The notes under the pieces: model-generated
What the model saw: the letters and a program-made list of their open reading frames with translations, nothing else
Told to the model about the DNA's origin: nothing
The model's database searches: none
DNA from: Pseudoneurospora amorphoporcata
Lineage: Eukaryota; Ascomycota; Sordariomycetes; Sordariales; Sordariaceae
Reading direction: 5' to 3'
Assembly (NCBI GenBank): GCA_033297205.1
Contig: MU859258.1
Coordinates: forward strand, 1-64,000
DNA: 64,000 nucleotides
Shown here: positions 46,565-57,654 of the stretch, in pieces
How the letters are laid out: the number at the start of each line of letters is the position of its first letter
Numbering within the stretch: position 1 is the stretch's first letter
Translations under genes and position numbers: made by a program

Positions 46565-47921
46565 ATGCGTTTGTTGGCGGGCATTGTCGCCCTCGGCGGC
46601 GTCGCTGAGGCTGCCCAGTATCTTGTCAATGATCTCAGTTTCGGATTTGGCGCGAGGATAAATCCCGATGGCCGAAACACGATTCCGAATTACTCCATGC
46701 AGGGCAATCCCAATGTGCCCGAATTGCTCTCCAACAAGGTCATTCTGACCCCTCCCGCGCCCGGCAACCAGCGCGGTGCTGTCTGGGCCGACAAGCCGCT
46801 CGAGTACACAGCCTGGACGACAGATATCGACTTCCGCGTAAACGGTCCCGAACGAGGCAGCGGCCTCCTCAACATCTGGCTTGCCAAGGATGGCGCCCGC
46901 AACATCGGATCGCAGAGCATCTACACGGTCGGCAAGTTTGAGGGTCTAGTGCTCGTCATCAACCAGCACGGCGGATCGGCTGGCATGATCAGGGTTGGTT
47001 ATAAAGAAAATACCCAAACTTAACTACGTATACCTTCGCTAATATTCTAAGGGCTTCCTCAATGACGGCACACTCGACTACAGCATGAGAAACAACGTCG
47101 ACAATCTCGCTTTCGGCCACTGCTGGTTTGCCTACCGCAACCTGGGCCGCCCTTCGCAGATCAAGCTGCGCCACAACTCGCAGAACTTCAAGGTCGAAGT
47201 CGACGGCCGCCTATGCTTCGAGAGCTCGAAGATTTATATCTCTAGCGGCTCGGGCTACTCGTTTGGGATTACCGCTGCCAGCGGCGAGAACCCCGACTCG
47301 TTCGAAGTCTTCAAGGTCGTCGTTTTATCCGAGGACGACCAGCAGCAGCAGCCAGGCGAGAACCAGAAGCCCTTCGGCGGTACAACCCACGACGAAAACG
47401 GCCAAAAGCGACCCTACATGAGCTTCGGCCGATCCGGCCAGGCCGCCATCCCCGACCCATACGACAACGCGATCCCGGACGTCGAAGCCAACAGCATCAC
47501 CTCATCCAAAGCCCAATTTGCGGACCTGCACACGCGCATCCAGTCCATCAATCACCACCTGTCGTCCATCTTCCGTTCGGTCGCTCAGTACGGCGGCCAG
47601 CACCAGGAAATGCTAGTCGAGATGAAGGGCCTTCTGACCAAGCTCGACAGGTTCGCATCCGTCGAGAACAAGCTCGAGAACCTGGAGCGCGAGGTGCGCA
47701 GCATGCGCTCGGAGCTGACGGCCCGTCTCAAGGAGAGCGAGCATAGTATCAAGTACCATGTTACTGATAAGCATGAGGATCTGGCGGGTCATGTGGTTAA
47801 GCATGCCGCGCCAGGGCATACGAAGCTGTATTTGGCGATAGTGCTGAGTCAGACCGTGGTGGCGGTGGGTTACTTCATTTATAAGAGGAGGAAGGCTGGC
47901 GGGCCTAAGAAGTATTTGTGA
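46565..47921 (+). CDS. L-type lectin cargo receptor (Emp46/47, ERGIC-53-like)
   Basis: Exons 46565-46993 and 47052-47921 give 432 residues. A signal peptide covers about 1-17. The L-type lectin domain covers about 20-240 and includes GAVWADKPLEYTAWTTDIDF, GLLNIWLAKDG, FEGLVLVINQHGG and FGHCWFAYRN. A coiled-coil-rich stalk follows (heptads near 310-385). A single membrane span near 403-420 (LYLAIVLSQTVVAVGYFIY) is followed by a short cytosolic tail ending KKYL, an exact KKXX ER-retrieval signal. This architecture is that of receptors cycling between ER and Golgi with glycoprotein cargo. The intron is 58 nt with a GTTGGT donor and a GCTAAT branch. Confidence 0.92.
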
Positions 47922-48917
47922 GGGGAGTGACAAATATGGAGATCAGCGAGACGGTGTGGTGGAATGAAGGGAAAGAGAAAGTTGGAAGAGGAAAAGTGTC
48001 GAAGCGTGTCTGGCACTCGTTGTAAATAAGAAATGGGTCTAAACAGTAGTTTTTTTCCAGTTTTTTTTAGTTTTTTTATTGTAGCGTTGTAACTACGTTT
48101 TGGGAGTGTGTCACTTTAGAGTCAAAAGTATCTACATTTACAGTATAATACTTGAAGGGGTCTGTCGGGGCAAGGCCATGGAGTCTTCTATGCTATCTTT
48201 AGCCACTGTCCATGACTACTGGAGGTAGGTGTGGTACCAAACTCAATAGGTTACTGTGATATGTTGTTGGTTTGCGAATACCGCCAAGACGTTCACTTTC
48301 CAGAACTGTTACACTTGCACTCAATTACTCAAAGCGTCAAGCAAACTGGATCAACATCAATCATTCCTACCATCATCTCTTTGCATGAATCAACAACCCA
48401 CTTTCGATCTGGAGCGTCCGTAAGAGAAATAACACATGTTCTGAAGTATTTTAAAAGCTGAACATGGAGTAGACCTGTTACAACCGGAGATCAGCTTCGT
48501 TCATGTCATCCAAATACTCAAATCGAACTATCATTTTTTGATGATAAGAGAGGGTTCGTCTAAAACCTATGAGGGACTGTCAACTACAACGCCATCCCAC
48601 ACTACTGGAAAAGAGGAAGAAACTCAAGGAGAAGAAAGGTACCAGACACATGAGGTTTCTTAGCAATGTTTAGCAAAGATGATCCACAATGACTATACGT
48701 AGTCTATGGCACATATGAAAATATGATCTATATCTCCTCTCCAGTCAGTCCGTTTATCAGTACAAGGACGACGACACAGACGCTTGTATTGGTAGGTGGA
48801 GACACGACCCACCCGATAAGATACCGGGCTTGAAACAGTAGTTCAATTCCGCTGATTAATTTTGGTCTCGAAGGCCAAACCTTGACATGCCGACACAGCT
48901 CTGGGCAGACACATTTC
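47922..48917. other. Convergent 3' region, no gene seen
   Basis: The lectin (+) and the lipase (-) end into this space. AT-rich, with T-runs at about 48050-48078. No gene-like frame. Confidence 0.5.
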
Positions 48918-51894
48918 TTATTTACAACGAGAGGCATCTTCTCCCATTCCGATTCCCTTCAATCTCCTTCCTCTCACTACAGCTGATAAAGCCTTAGCCA
49001 TGGCGTTCAGATCGCCCAACATGCTCACATGTCCACGATCCGTACACACCCGTCCATCCCTAACCAGCTCATACCCCTCCGGCAACATCGACTCTCTAGC
49101 CAGCACCACGCCGTCGCCGCTGGCGAAAACCAGGTCGTCGTACGCATCCGTGCAGGCGATGGCGTCCCGACAAGATACGCGCGCAGCGTATACAGTGGGG
49201 ATATCCTTGGCGTAGATCACAGCGAATGGCGGGTAGGCATTTTGTCGCTGGAGGGAAGGGTTGTGGGATACTAATCAATGTTAGCACATAGTCGGTCTAA
49301 ACGAGAAATAAGGTCACGTACGTTCGGAGCGGAATTTTTTGGTTTCCGCAAGGGTACGAGTCAGGTAACGGAGGGCTTGGGAGTGGGAGGGGGTGCGGTT
49401 GATAGGTGCTTGTTGTTGGCTGTCTGAGGGGTTGTTGTTGTTTTCGGTGGAGGAGGAACCCATTTGGGGAGCGATGGTGCGGTCTTTAAAGATGGCGTTT
49501 GAGGGTGAGGACGAGGAGGAAAAGGGGATGTGGTTGCGGATGTAGTTGCTGGCTGTGTGGTGTTTGCTGTTGCTGTTGTTGCTGTTGTCGTCGCCAGCGC
49601 GGTTCTTCCCGCTATTGCTACTATTGCTACGGCCGCGGAGAGGCAGGTTGGAGAGTGAGTCGGACAGAATACTGCCCAGGCTGCCGCTGGTCTTTGATGG
49701 GTGTAGAGGTGGCAAGGCAGGTTCAGAGACCATGGGGCACAAGCGGTATTTGATCCAGTCGTCTACGTTGTAGAAATCTACTGGATACTCTTCCTTGGTG
49801 TTCTTATCGACGAAGCAGAAGCCGTCTTCAGGCAAGAAGACAAAGGTGGTGCGGAGCGAAAACGTGACCTGTGCTGTTAGAACCTTCTCGTTCAGGAGGA
49901 CGGCATCGCCGTTGCGCAGGGCTGTATATCTGTTAGCAACGTACCGCCATCTCAAATTGTCGTTCCTCAACTTACGCCCGAGGATATTGATACAACGCTT
50001 TGGCGTGCCCTTTTTAGTCGCCGTTGTCAGCCACCCTTCTCAACACCAGGCTTCTCCAACCCCCTGACCCCCTCGGCACATAGTTCTTGCGCAAGGGTCC
50101 TACACTTACGCAAAAAACGACGCCGCTGTAGAGATCCGGCCGCTGGTTGACGGCGTGCCGGGTAATGAGACCGCCGAGACTGTGCGCAATGACCCAGGCG
50201 CCTCTCTGTTCTGGCGGCGTGTGAGGTTGGTTGGATGGAAGCTTTTCGATAAATTCGTTCAGCTTTTTTGAGAGTCGGGCGGGGCTTAGTCGCCAGTCGT
50301 AGCCGTAGTCATGGACTCTGAGTTTGCCGTTGCGGGCGTTCTCGCACTCCCTCAGTTTCCTGAAGAGTTTTCTTGAAATATCCACGGGCCCAATGTGCTG
50401 GAGCATGCCCGAGGCAAAGATGTGCTTTTCCATGTTTTCCTCATCCTCGGGCTCCAGACCAACCTCCAGGTTCACTTTACGGATGTTCAAGCCTACCTTG
50501 ACTGGTACCCACAGTTGCCGCTGCGGAGGCTCTGTCGAACGAAGAATGGAGCCTCGATATCCTCCCATAACCACAATGTCTCCTGTCAGAGTCTCCAGAA
50601 CCGCGTCAAGAGGATGAACAGCCTCCCGCGATGGCCGGTGGGTGCTTGGTCCTGGCATTGAGCGTGTTCCATCTGTACCGTGAGAATCACTCCCTGAAGG
50701 AACCACCTTCCTCAATGGTGATGTGATACCTGCCTCCGTTAGTCTCCCGCGGCTTACGGCCATCAGTCGTGTAAGTGACGTACTCTTGGGTAGTTGAGGA
50801 AGTTTGAATGACGGCTCGAAGCTGTCGATTATAGCTTTTATCCTGGTGTTGACCTGCTCGCGAACATCGATGAACCGCTCATCATCGCCCAACGAGGAGA
50901 CCCGGGTCAAGGACTGATATAAAAGTGAATCATCAGAAGTAGAGTGACGCAGGGTAGGAGGCCTTGGAGCTTCCAGAGATGATGATCGGACGGGACCTTG
51001 ACTCGTAGCTGGTCCTGGTGCGGTAAGAGAAGGCCCGGTTTGGGCTCGGTTAGAGCGTATGCCAGCTATCGTAGCTGACTTTGGAAGATGGGGCATGGAA
51101 GTGGCCTCTTTGTGAGAGGAGCCGGAACCGGACGAAAAGAAAGACGGCGTGTGTAGCGATATGGATGGAAGAGCCTTGGACAACCTCTTGAGCGCATTCT
51201 CTCCAGCTGAAGACGCACGAGACGACCTTGTCTCATTCCCAAACACGCCGAACATGGAAGATGTCTTGGCACCCTGTGGCTGGCCGACGATCATCGGCTT
51301 AGGCTCAGCCCGCCATGGTGTTGGAAGGTCCGGAAGGGCTGATTGCGATGACTGGCGAAGATGACCACGCCTCTGTGGTTTCCTTGGGGTCATGGGCGGG
51401 CTGGGGCTAACAGAGGTATTTCCTTCTGAAGACTTGGCCCTGCCTACATCATCCACAGAGTCGAACAGACTAGGAAGATAGTCCATGGCAGCAGCCTTCT
51501 CAGCAGCCGGAGTGTTTGGCGAGGTCAGACGAGTCGCTCTTGCGCTGATGGCCGGCTGGATGAAGGACTGAGCAGCGTCTTGGTTGTCGTATATGAGATC
51601 GTCCTCATTGTCGTCGGAATCTTGTGCGATGGTGGCGGAGGGCTCGTTGGGCTGGGAATGGGCTGAGTTTGAGACCTGGGCTTCAGGGAGATCAAGTTCG
51701 CTGGGTACCGCTGAAGCCTCAGTAGATGGACCGGATGGGGATAGCGGGCCTGCGGTCGACGTGGAAAGCGTGGAGGTGTGAGATTGAGTACAAGTGTTGG
51801 GAGTGGGAGCTGTGCCGCCATTGACTCTGACGGGGGCAGCTTCCGCTTCCAACGGCGCCCCAGACATCCCTAGACCCATGCTCATGTTGGCCAT
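48918..51894 (-). CDS. LCAT-like alpha/beta-hydrolase (putative phospholipase/acyltransferase)
   Basis: Four exons (51894-50110, 50009-49976, 49921-49322, 49270-48918) give 923 residues. The first about 400 are disordered, Ser/Pro/Thr-rich. The hydrolase part begins near DIVVMGGYRGSIL and includes RVHDYGYDWRLSP and the nucleophile motif AHSLGG, features of the lecithin:cholesterol acyltransferase-type lipases. Exon 2 is only 34 nt and supplies FCGTPKRCINILG. NEKVLTAQVTFSLRTTFVFLP follows. A Ser/Asn-rich insert splits the C-terminal part. The end, MLPEGYELVRDGRVCTDRGH then SMLGDL, holds a plausible catalytic His. No signal peptide or membrane span is visible. The substrate is unknown. The ATG at 51894 is the first in frame. 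Confidence 0.85.
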
Positions 51895-54071
51895 GGATGA
51901 CTTGCACAAGAACCAAACACCTGGTCGCAGCTAACTCGTCCTGTCCTGAAGAAAATGTTTTGTGTTGGCCCGGATGTTCCGGTCAGGTTGAAAAGTGTGT
52001 GGGTGACGGTCTCGAGAAGTGGTGAAGGTAGCGGTGGGTGTGATCGGGTGGTCCTAGTTAGGCTGATACAGTCTGCATTGTTTGTGTGGTGCAGCCGGGT
52101 TTATATATTGGGTTCCGCGTATTGGCATTCTAGACCAAAAAAAAAAAAAAAAAAAAAAAAAAAAGACAAGGTCTAGAGAGAAAAGCGAGGCGAGGGTCAA
52201 ATAGGTAAGCAAGCGGACGACGAGGGAGGCTCAATCAGATGTCAAGGGTTGGTGGTGACAGCGATGACAGCTAGGGTCCATAAAAAAAGTCCACTTGGAC
52301 CGTAGTGATTTTTTGTGTATAAAAGGGATCCCGATCCCCACTCCCGAGTCCCGTCATCCGGTTCACGCGAACGGTGAACTCGTGACGCCGATGGTGTTCA
52401 TCCCCTTCCGCTCGAAACCTGATGGGACCAGCGGAGAGAAAAAGACGGGACCAACGGCAGCCTGCAGGGTCCCGTCTCCCGTCATCTTGGGGTCGGTGGG
52501 TCCATTCTGTGTTGGTGATCAGAGCTGTCGCCTCTGCTTGCCTCGCCTGCCAACTGCTGCTCCCTTCAGACGGGACATTGTAAATCCTAGGTACATGTGC
52601 ATAACATCTGTGGTTTGATTTACGCACATTGTATCCCGTCGGCCTTTTTCGCGTTTAACTGGCGGTTTCGCGGTTCGTTGCTCGACTGTCATTTTTAGCG
52701 ACGCTTTATTAGTTTTTAGTGATGGATCCATGCCTCTTTAGGCAATTGGGCCCGGAAGCTGAGTGAGCACCATGTTACCTACAGTGGGCAATGAACGGCG
52801 TAACGATACGCGGGAATAAGCCTCCATTTTGGCTTATATTGTGGGCGGCGGCTGTCGTTCGCTTCCGTCCCCTTCATCGACCAATGTGTCTTGACGTCAT
52901 GGTGCCCCGAGACATTGACCGATCTCGAGCTGATCTCGCCGTTGACGGAGCCACAATGATATTTAGCCGCCCACGCCGTTCCAGCGCCGTGGCAATGTCG
53001 TACGTAACAGATCTGAGAGGCACAACAGACGGGATCGAAGAAAATCTGGGGAAATTTCCAGGTTTCCCGGGGGGGCTAAGATCCGTCTCAGTACATTTGC
53101 AGCACGTTTCTTGGCTTTCAACTTGCCACGCTTGCACCGGGCTGAGACACTTGGGATTGAAGTCTTGGACATACCTCCTGTTAGGGCTGAAAACGTGCAA
53201 ATATCCAGCATCGCTGTGGCTGTTATGGCGAGCAACCACACTACAACTCAACCGGCACCGCTGCTTCTTCATGATTCCATTGAAGCGGGTTGATGATCCG
53301 CGGCACAAGGGAGGACGGAAGCACCGCCCTGCAAGAGCACGCAAAGAGCGAAAGCGGAAAGCTTCAACAGTTCAATGCCCCACCCTCCATCGAGGACCAG
53401 ATAAGCTTGCCAAGGCCGCCTCGTCCGCCTACAGTGTAACGTTCGCGATGTCACCACACCGAGGCCCGACAGCCTCTTAGGCTTATCTAAGAAAAGCTTG
53501 GTGACGGACATCAGGCCGACGTCTTCCATTTGTGAATCCGAGTGTTGGGAGAACGACTGTGACCATTGTCAATGGCCTTTGGCTAGCTAGGCATATGGAC
53601 AGAAATTGACCGCGTCTTCTGCTGTTGTCAGCAAGGAGTCCCAGGACCTATAAACAATCACCGTCCAGTTCGAGACACACTAGCGAGTAAGAAAATCAAA
53701 AAGAAAGACGAACGGACAGTGTGAAATAACCAGTTCCTAGTATAGCCCGCGAGTCTGGTTGGTATGTACTTCTAGACGCAGATGGGTCGAGAGGTTCGTC
53801 CCCTCGAGGCGCGAACTTTGAAGCAAATACCATTTGCTCGCAAAGTCCGAGTTGACTTGCTCAGTTCTTTGTGTGCATGAAGAGTATACCCAAACCCATC
53901 GTCTTGATGCCCTGCTTAGGTTGGGGGGGGGGGGGGGGGGGGGGTGTTTATTTTTTAATTTACCATGTGAAAGCACAATGGCCATAAAAAAGGGTCCCCG
54001 GTTCCCAAATAAAGGGGACGGTCGCCAACTGTGGGGCGGTGGGANNNNNNNNNNTCTTGCCCCCTCCTCCG

Positions 54072-54103
<32 letters not shown>

Positions 54104-54665
54104 GCCCCCCCGCGCCGCCCCCCGCCCCCCCCCCCCCCCCCCCCCCAGGTGTTGAATGTTGACTGTCACAGGTGAGAGCAGAATTGCCGAATCAAAGGGT
54201 CCACGAGTGCGAAATACAGTGGAAGGTCGAGAACTGTGGGGCGTAGGGTATGCATGTCGGACATGACTCGATCAAGAACACCACACTGCGGAATGTTAAC
54301 GCAACAGATAGACAAACCAATGCGTGCTTCGAAGGGCCCGCGACCTTCATGAGCATTGGCAAAGAAGAGAAAACCAAAGTGTGACAAGAAATCAGGCTTT
54401 GGGAAAGAGAAGATGTATTCTAGTGGTTCACAAATACCTTTAGACCGAGTCTTGGCACCGTGCACGTGACGCAGCACGCGTCCTCACCTCTTTACCTAAC
54501 GACGTCGATGCAAGCTACAGCCACCATCATCACTCCGCCAAGACTCCACCTCCATCGCTGACCCATTCGACATCACGACCCTTCCCGGCGCAATTCCACC
54601 CCCCAAACCGAAGTACCACAGACATCCCGGCACGTTAGCAACAGCGCAAGCGGAAATCATTCAAA
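51895..54665. other. 2.8-kb stretch with homopolymers and an assembly gap, no gene seen
   Basis: Holds the lipase promoter. A 28-nt A run occupies 52137-52164. A 229-codon ATG-started frame at 52791-53480 matches no family and overlaps open frames on the other strand. G and C runs surround a block of N at 54045-54054. Nothing else is recognised. Confidence 0.5.
53923..54146. other. Assembly gap with homopolymer flanks and a degraded duplicate
   Basis: A 22-nt G run (53923-53944) opens the block, ten N sit at 54045-54054, and C-rich sequence runs from about 54060 to 54146. The sequence after the G run (53945-54044) aligns along its whole length, with many substitutions, to 54150-54250 just after the C run. 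This looks like two reads of one locus, one of poor quality, left as a false duplication around the gap. Confidence 0.7.
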
Positions 54666-55401
54666 ATGGCGGGCGGTCTCAAGCATTACAGTTGGTTTTT
54701 CCGCTACTTCTTTCCCCATCGTCTTGTTGCGCGCTATTGCAATTGTGTGATACAATTGATCGCAACGCATCGCAACCTACGTACCTTGGAGAGACCGTAA
54801 TGCTAACCACATGTTGCAATAGAGCTGGCCCAGGACCCGGCGTTCGTTCGCCTGTCCAGTATGTAGCCTTTCCTTGCAATTTACTCCACTTCCGGTTTCC
54901 CCTACGAACGATGAACGATGAAAAATCCATGTTCGCCATGTTGTCCCGTATACCGTATCCCGTCTCCCGTATCCTGTGCCTCTACAAGGGCAATATAGAC
55001 GAGCGCAAAACCTTGGGATACAAGCTTGGACTATGCCGGACTTATTAGCCCGTCATATAACTCGAATACGGGTTCAAAACAAGAACGAAAACCGGGGAGG
55101 GACTGCACAAGGAGAAGGAGCAAAATGTCATTAACACGATTCCCCTTTCACAGACATGACCAACAACCGCTACAGGTACTTCCGTTGGACTCCCCGCACC
55201 GCCAGGCTTAGTTTCATCTACATGGTCGTCGTTCCCGGTATTGTTGGATACATTGCGTACAAGACCGATGTGAGTTATCCACTTAATGAAGCAACACAAC
55301 CTGTGGAGGGGGAGTGGAGATTACTCACACAAGAGACACAAACATAGGGCAAGTACGAATTCCGCGCTAAGCTGAGAGGTGACGACATAAGGGAGTATTA
55401 G
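54666..55401 (+). CDS. Complex I accessory subunit, B15/NDUFB4-like
   Basis: Single-span accessory subunit of the proton-pumping arm of NADH:ubiquinone oxidoreductase in the inner mitochondrial membrane. Four exons (54666-54690, 54823-54858, 55154-55269, 55348-55401) give only 76 residues. The protein starts MAGGLKHYKLAQDPAFVRLS, continues NRYRYFRWTPRTARLSFIY and has one membrane span (MVVVPGIVGYIAYKTD). It ends KYEFRAKLRGDDIREY. This matches the family's N-terminal motif, FRWTPRTA signature and charged tail. Every junction keeps phase. Introns of 132, 295 and 78 nt make up two thirds of the gene. Its presence fits a filamentous ascomycete, since yeasts such as Saccharomyces lack complex I. 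Confidence 0.9.
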
Positions 55402-55979
55402 AGGGACTTTATTAGAGGAATCGCACGGGGGTGGTGAGGATGTGAGAATGTACATGAGGTTGACTGGCCGCCACTCTTAGAAGACTTAGAGGGGGAACAC
55501 AGAACCAGGGGATTGCTAGGGCCCATGAAACATTTTACTAGAATCACTCTCCTCGACTCCTGGGTTCTCACGCGCATACATCAGGATGAAGTGGCGGAGA
55601 GTGGGCACATATGGTCCGATCGTGCCCCTGCTTTTATTATCATATTGTTGCCGCGATTCCTCCTTTTGACACGCGTTGTGTGGGACCGATGCTTTCCTTC
55701 TGCTCTTGATGTCGTCCTGACAGCGCCCCTACCCTCTCTTCGTAGTTTTCGTTAATGATCTTGTGTCTGTGTGCCCCTTTATAGCGCCGAATTCGGATGT
55801 TTTCATGTGTAACGCTTGCTAGAGAACTGTTTTCCCCTTCTTCTCGACTGTTGAGTGAGAGGCTTCCAGATCGCCTAATATCCACCAAAGACGATACTCC
55901 CTTGATATACAACATGCGCCCAGCTGATTTGGGTCTCCCTCAACACTATTGCCTTGCGGAATCCCTTCCCGCTTGCAAC
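55402..55979. other. Convergent 3' region, no gene seen
   Basis: The complex I subunit gene (+) and SAP18 (-) end here. No gene-like open frame. Confidence 0.5.
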
Positions 55980-56875
55980 TTAAAACCCCCTCCTCCAATC
56001 TCCCTGCGGCATATTACCCGTCTCCCTCTGGCCTCTATTCCGTCCGCCCCTGCTCTCCCTCCGACCTCCCCAATCATACGAGTTTGATTCATACCGTCCC
56101 CCACCTCCACCACCACCGCCATTACCAGCACGGTTGTATCCCCTTGCCAGGGGTGGCTCATCACCATACCGATCTCCCATCCCCATCCCCATCCCGTGAT
56201 CCCTACCATAACCGCCGCCGTCCCTTGCTCTCGGCCCCGGCGGCGGCGGGCTCGCAGCCGTGCTCCTCCCCTCTCCAATCCCCGATCCACGCCCCGTCCT
56301 TGCCGCGCTCACTGGCTCGACCGCTCCATCCAGATCATTCGGCGGCAGGATGGCACAACTGATAAAATCCCCCGGCATGAACTTGGCGTCGGCCAGCGTC
56401 TTGTGCGCATCGTCGTAGCAGGGGTCGTCATCAGACAAACCGGCTTCGGAGTCGGCCCCGGGGAGTCCGGCGCCGATGACCACGCTTCCCAGGTCTTTGG
56501 AGACGGGCCGCGAGGAGTCCTTGCGCGTGTCTACGTAGATGAGACGGAAGACGAGGCGCGTGCCAATTGCGGGGTGGGGGAGTAGAGGATGGCCCAGTGG
56601 CTGCTCGTTGGCGAGGTCGAGGGTTAGTTCGTCTAGGGTTGTTGAGCGCCAGGCGGGGATTTCGACATAGAGAGGGAGGTGGGAGTCTGAGGTGAATTCG
56701 TTCATCCTGAGAGCATGTGGAGGTGTTAGTTCGGGTTGGGTCTTGAGAGATGATGAGGGGGCTGAGAGGGGAAGTGTTACCGATGGAATGCGCCGGTGCG
56801 ATAGTAGAGCCTTACGATGAAGGGCGGTTCTCTCTTGACAGGAGCGGCAGGCTCGGCTAAATGAGCTTGGTCCAT
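55980..56875 (-). CDS. sap18: SAP18, Sin3-associated / ASAP-complex protein
   Basis: Exons 56875-56781 and 56706-55980 give 273 residues. The ubiquitin-like SAP18 fold is recognisable from KREPPFIVRLYYRTGAFHR through LPLYVEIPAWRSTTLDELT to RLVFRLIYVDTRKD. In animals SAP18 works in the Sin3 deacetylase context and, with RNPS1 and Acinus, in the ASAP complex at spliced mRNA. The protein is about 100 residues longer than animal SAP18. The added C-terminus is Gly/Arg-rich with RGG-like motifs and a run of eight Gly, an RNA-binding type of tail. The intron is 74 nt with a GTAACA donor. It diverges from the splicing factor gene PRP18. Confidence 0.92.
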
Positions 56876-57654
56876 GATGGTGGTCGATTGGTGAGTTATA
56901 CGGTATTGTATCAACGTCGGTCGTTCAGCCGATGCAGTATATAATAGTTCATGAATGATGTCCGGAAGCAAAGATGAAGTTCTGATGAAGCTGTTGAATT
57001 GTTCTTTTTTTACGACATTTTAAGAGGTCAAGTTTGCCTGCTATATTCTGGCGCGACGTAAATGTCGAGAAAAGTACAGAAACGTAACCTTGTGTACCCG
57101 AACTTCATCGTATTCGAGCATGTGAAGTGCAGATGCGGCTACAGTGACCATGACAGCTAGGGAATGCGCGGGATGGAAGCTAGAAAAGCCCCGTCTGCGC
57201 CGCGACCCGTGGACATCGGACATGTGGGGGGGTCATTCAGATGTGTCCGGGCCGGTTCATTGATGGCCGGGAATCGGCAGGCACAGTTCGCGAGTTCACA
57301 TGGCCGCTGGGGCTGAAAGAAGTCGCTGGCAGGTGCGACTCCACTAAACTTTTCGGAGTACCTAGTGGGACCGTGGAACCGGCTTTTGAGCCGCTACACG
57401 CTAGCGCAAGCGCCGCACGGAACCAGTCAGCTCCTGACCTCCAGTGCAACGTCCGCCCGTAACTTCAAGCTTCTCTCGACCATTTCAACACGACCTACAT
57501 CACGGCATCCTTGAACGCCTTCGAAGCTCAACACTACGATCTGACCCGAAGCCCACGACACAATTCATACCAATCGCATAGCGAAAGGAAGAGCGAATCG
57601 AGAAACAACTTGGACTCAAGAGGAGGGAACACAACCCCCAACAACACCGCGACA
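56876..57654. promoter_or_regulatory. Divergent promoter region, SAP18 / PRP18
   Basis: A 780-bp space between two genes for nuclear RNA-related proteins transcribed apart. The PRP18 frame is open upstream to a TTG at 57511 but has no earlier ATG. No specific factor site is claimed. Confidence 0.5.

Noticed and set aside
52791..53480. 229-codon ATG-started frame on the plus strand
   Set aside because: No family resemblance, mixed composition, and a 156-codon frame open opposite it. With this much sequence one such frame is expected about by chance. RNA evidence would be needed.
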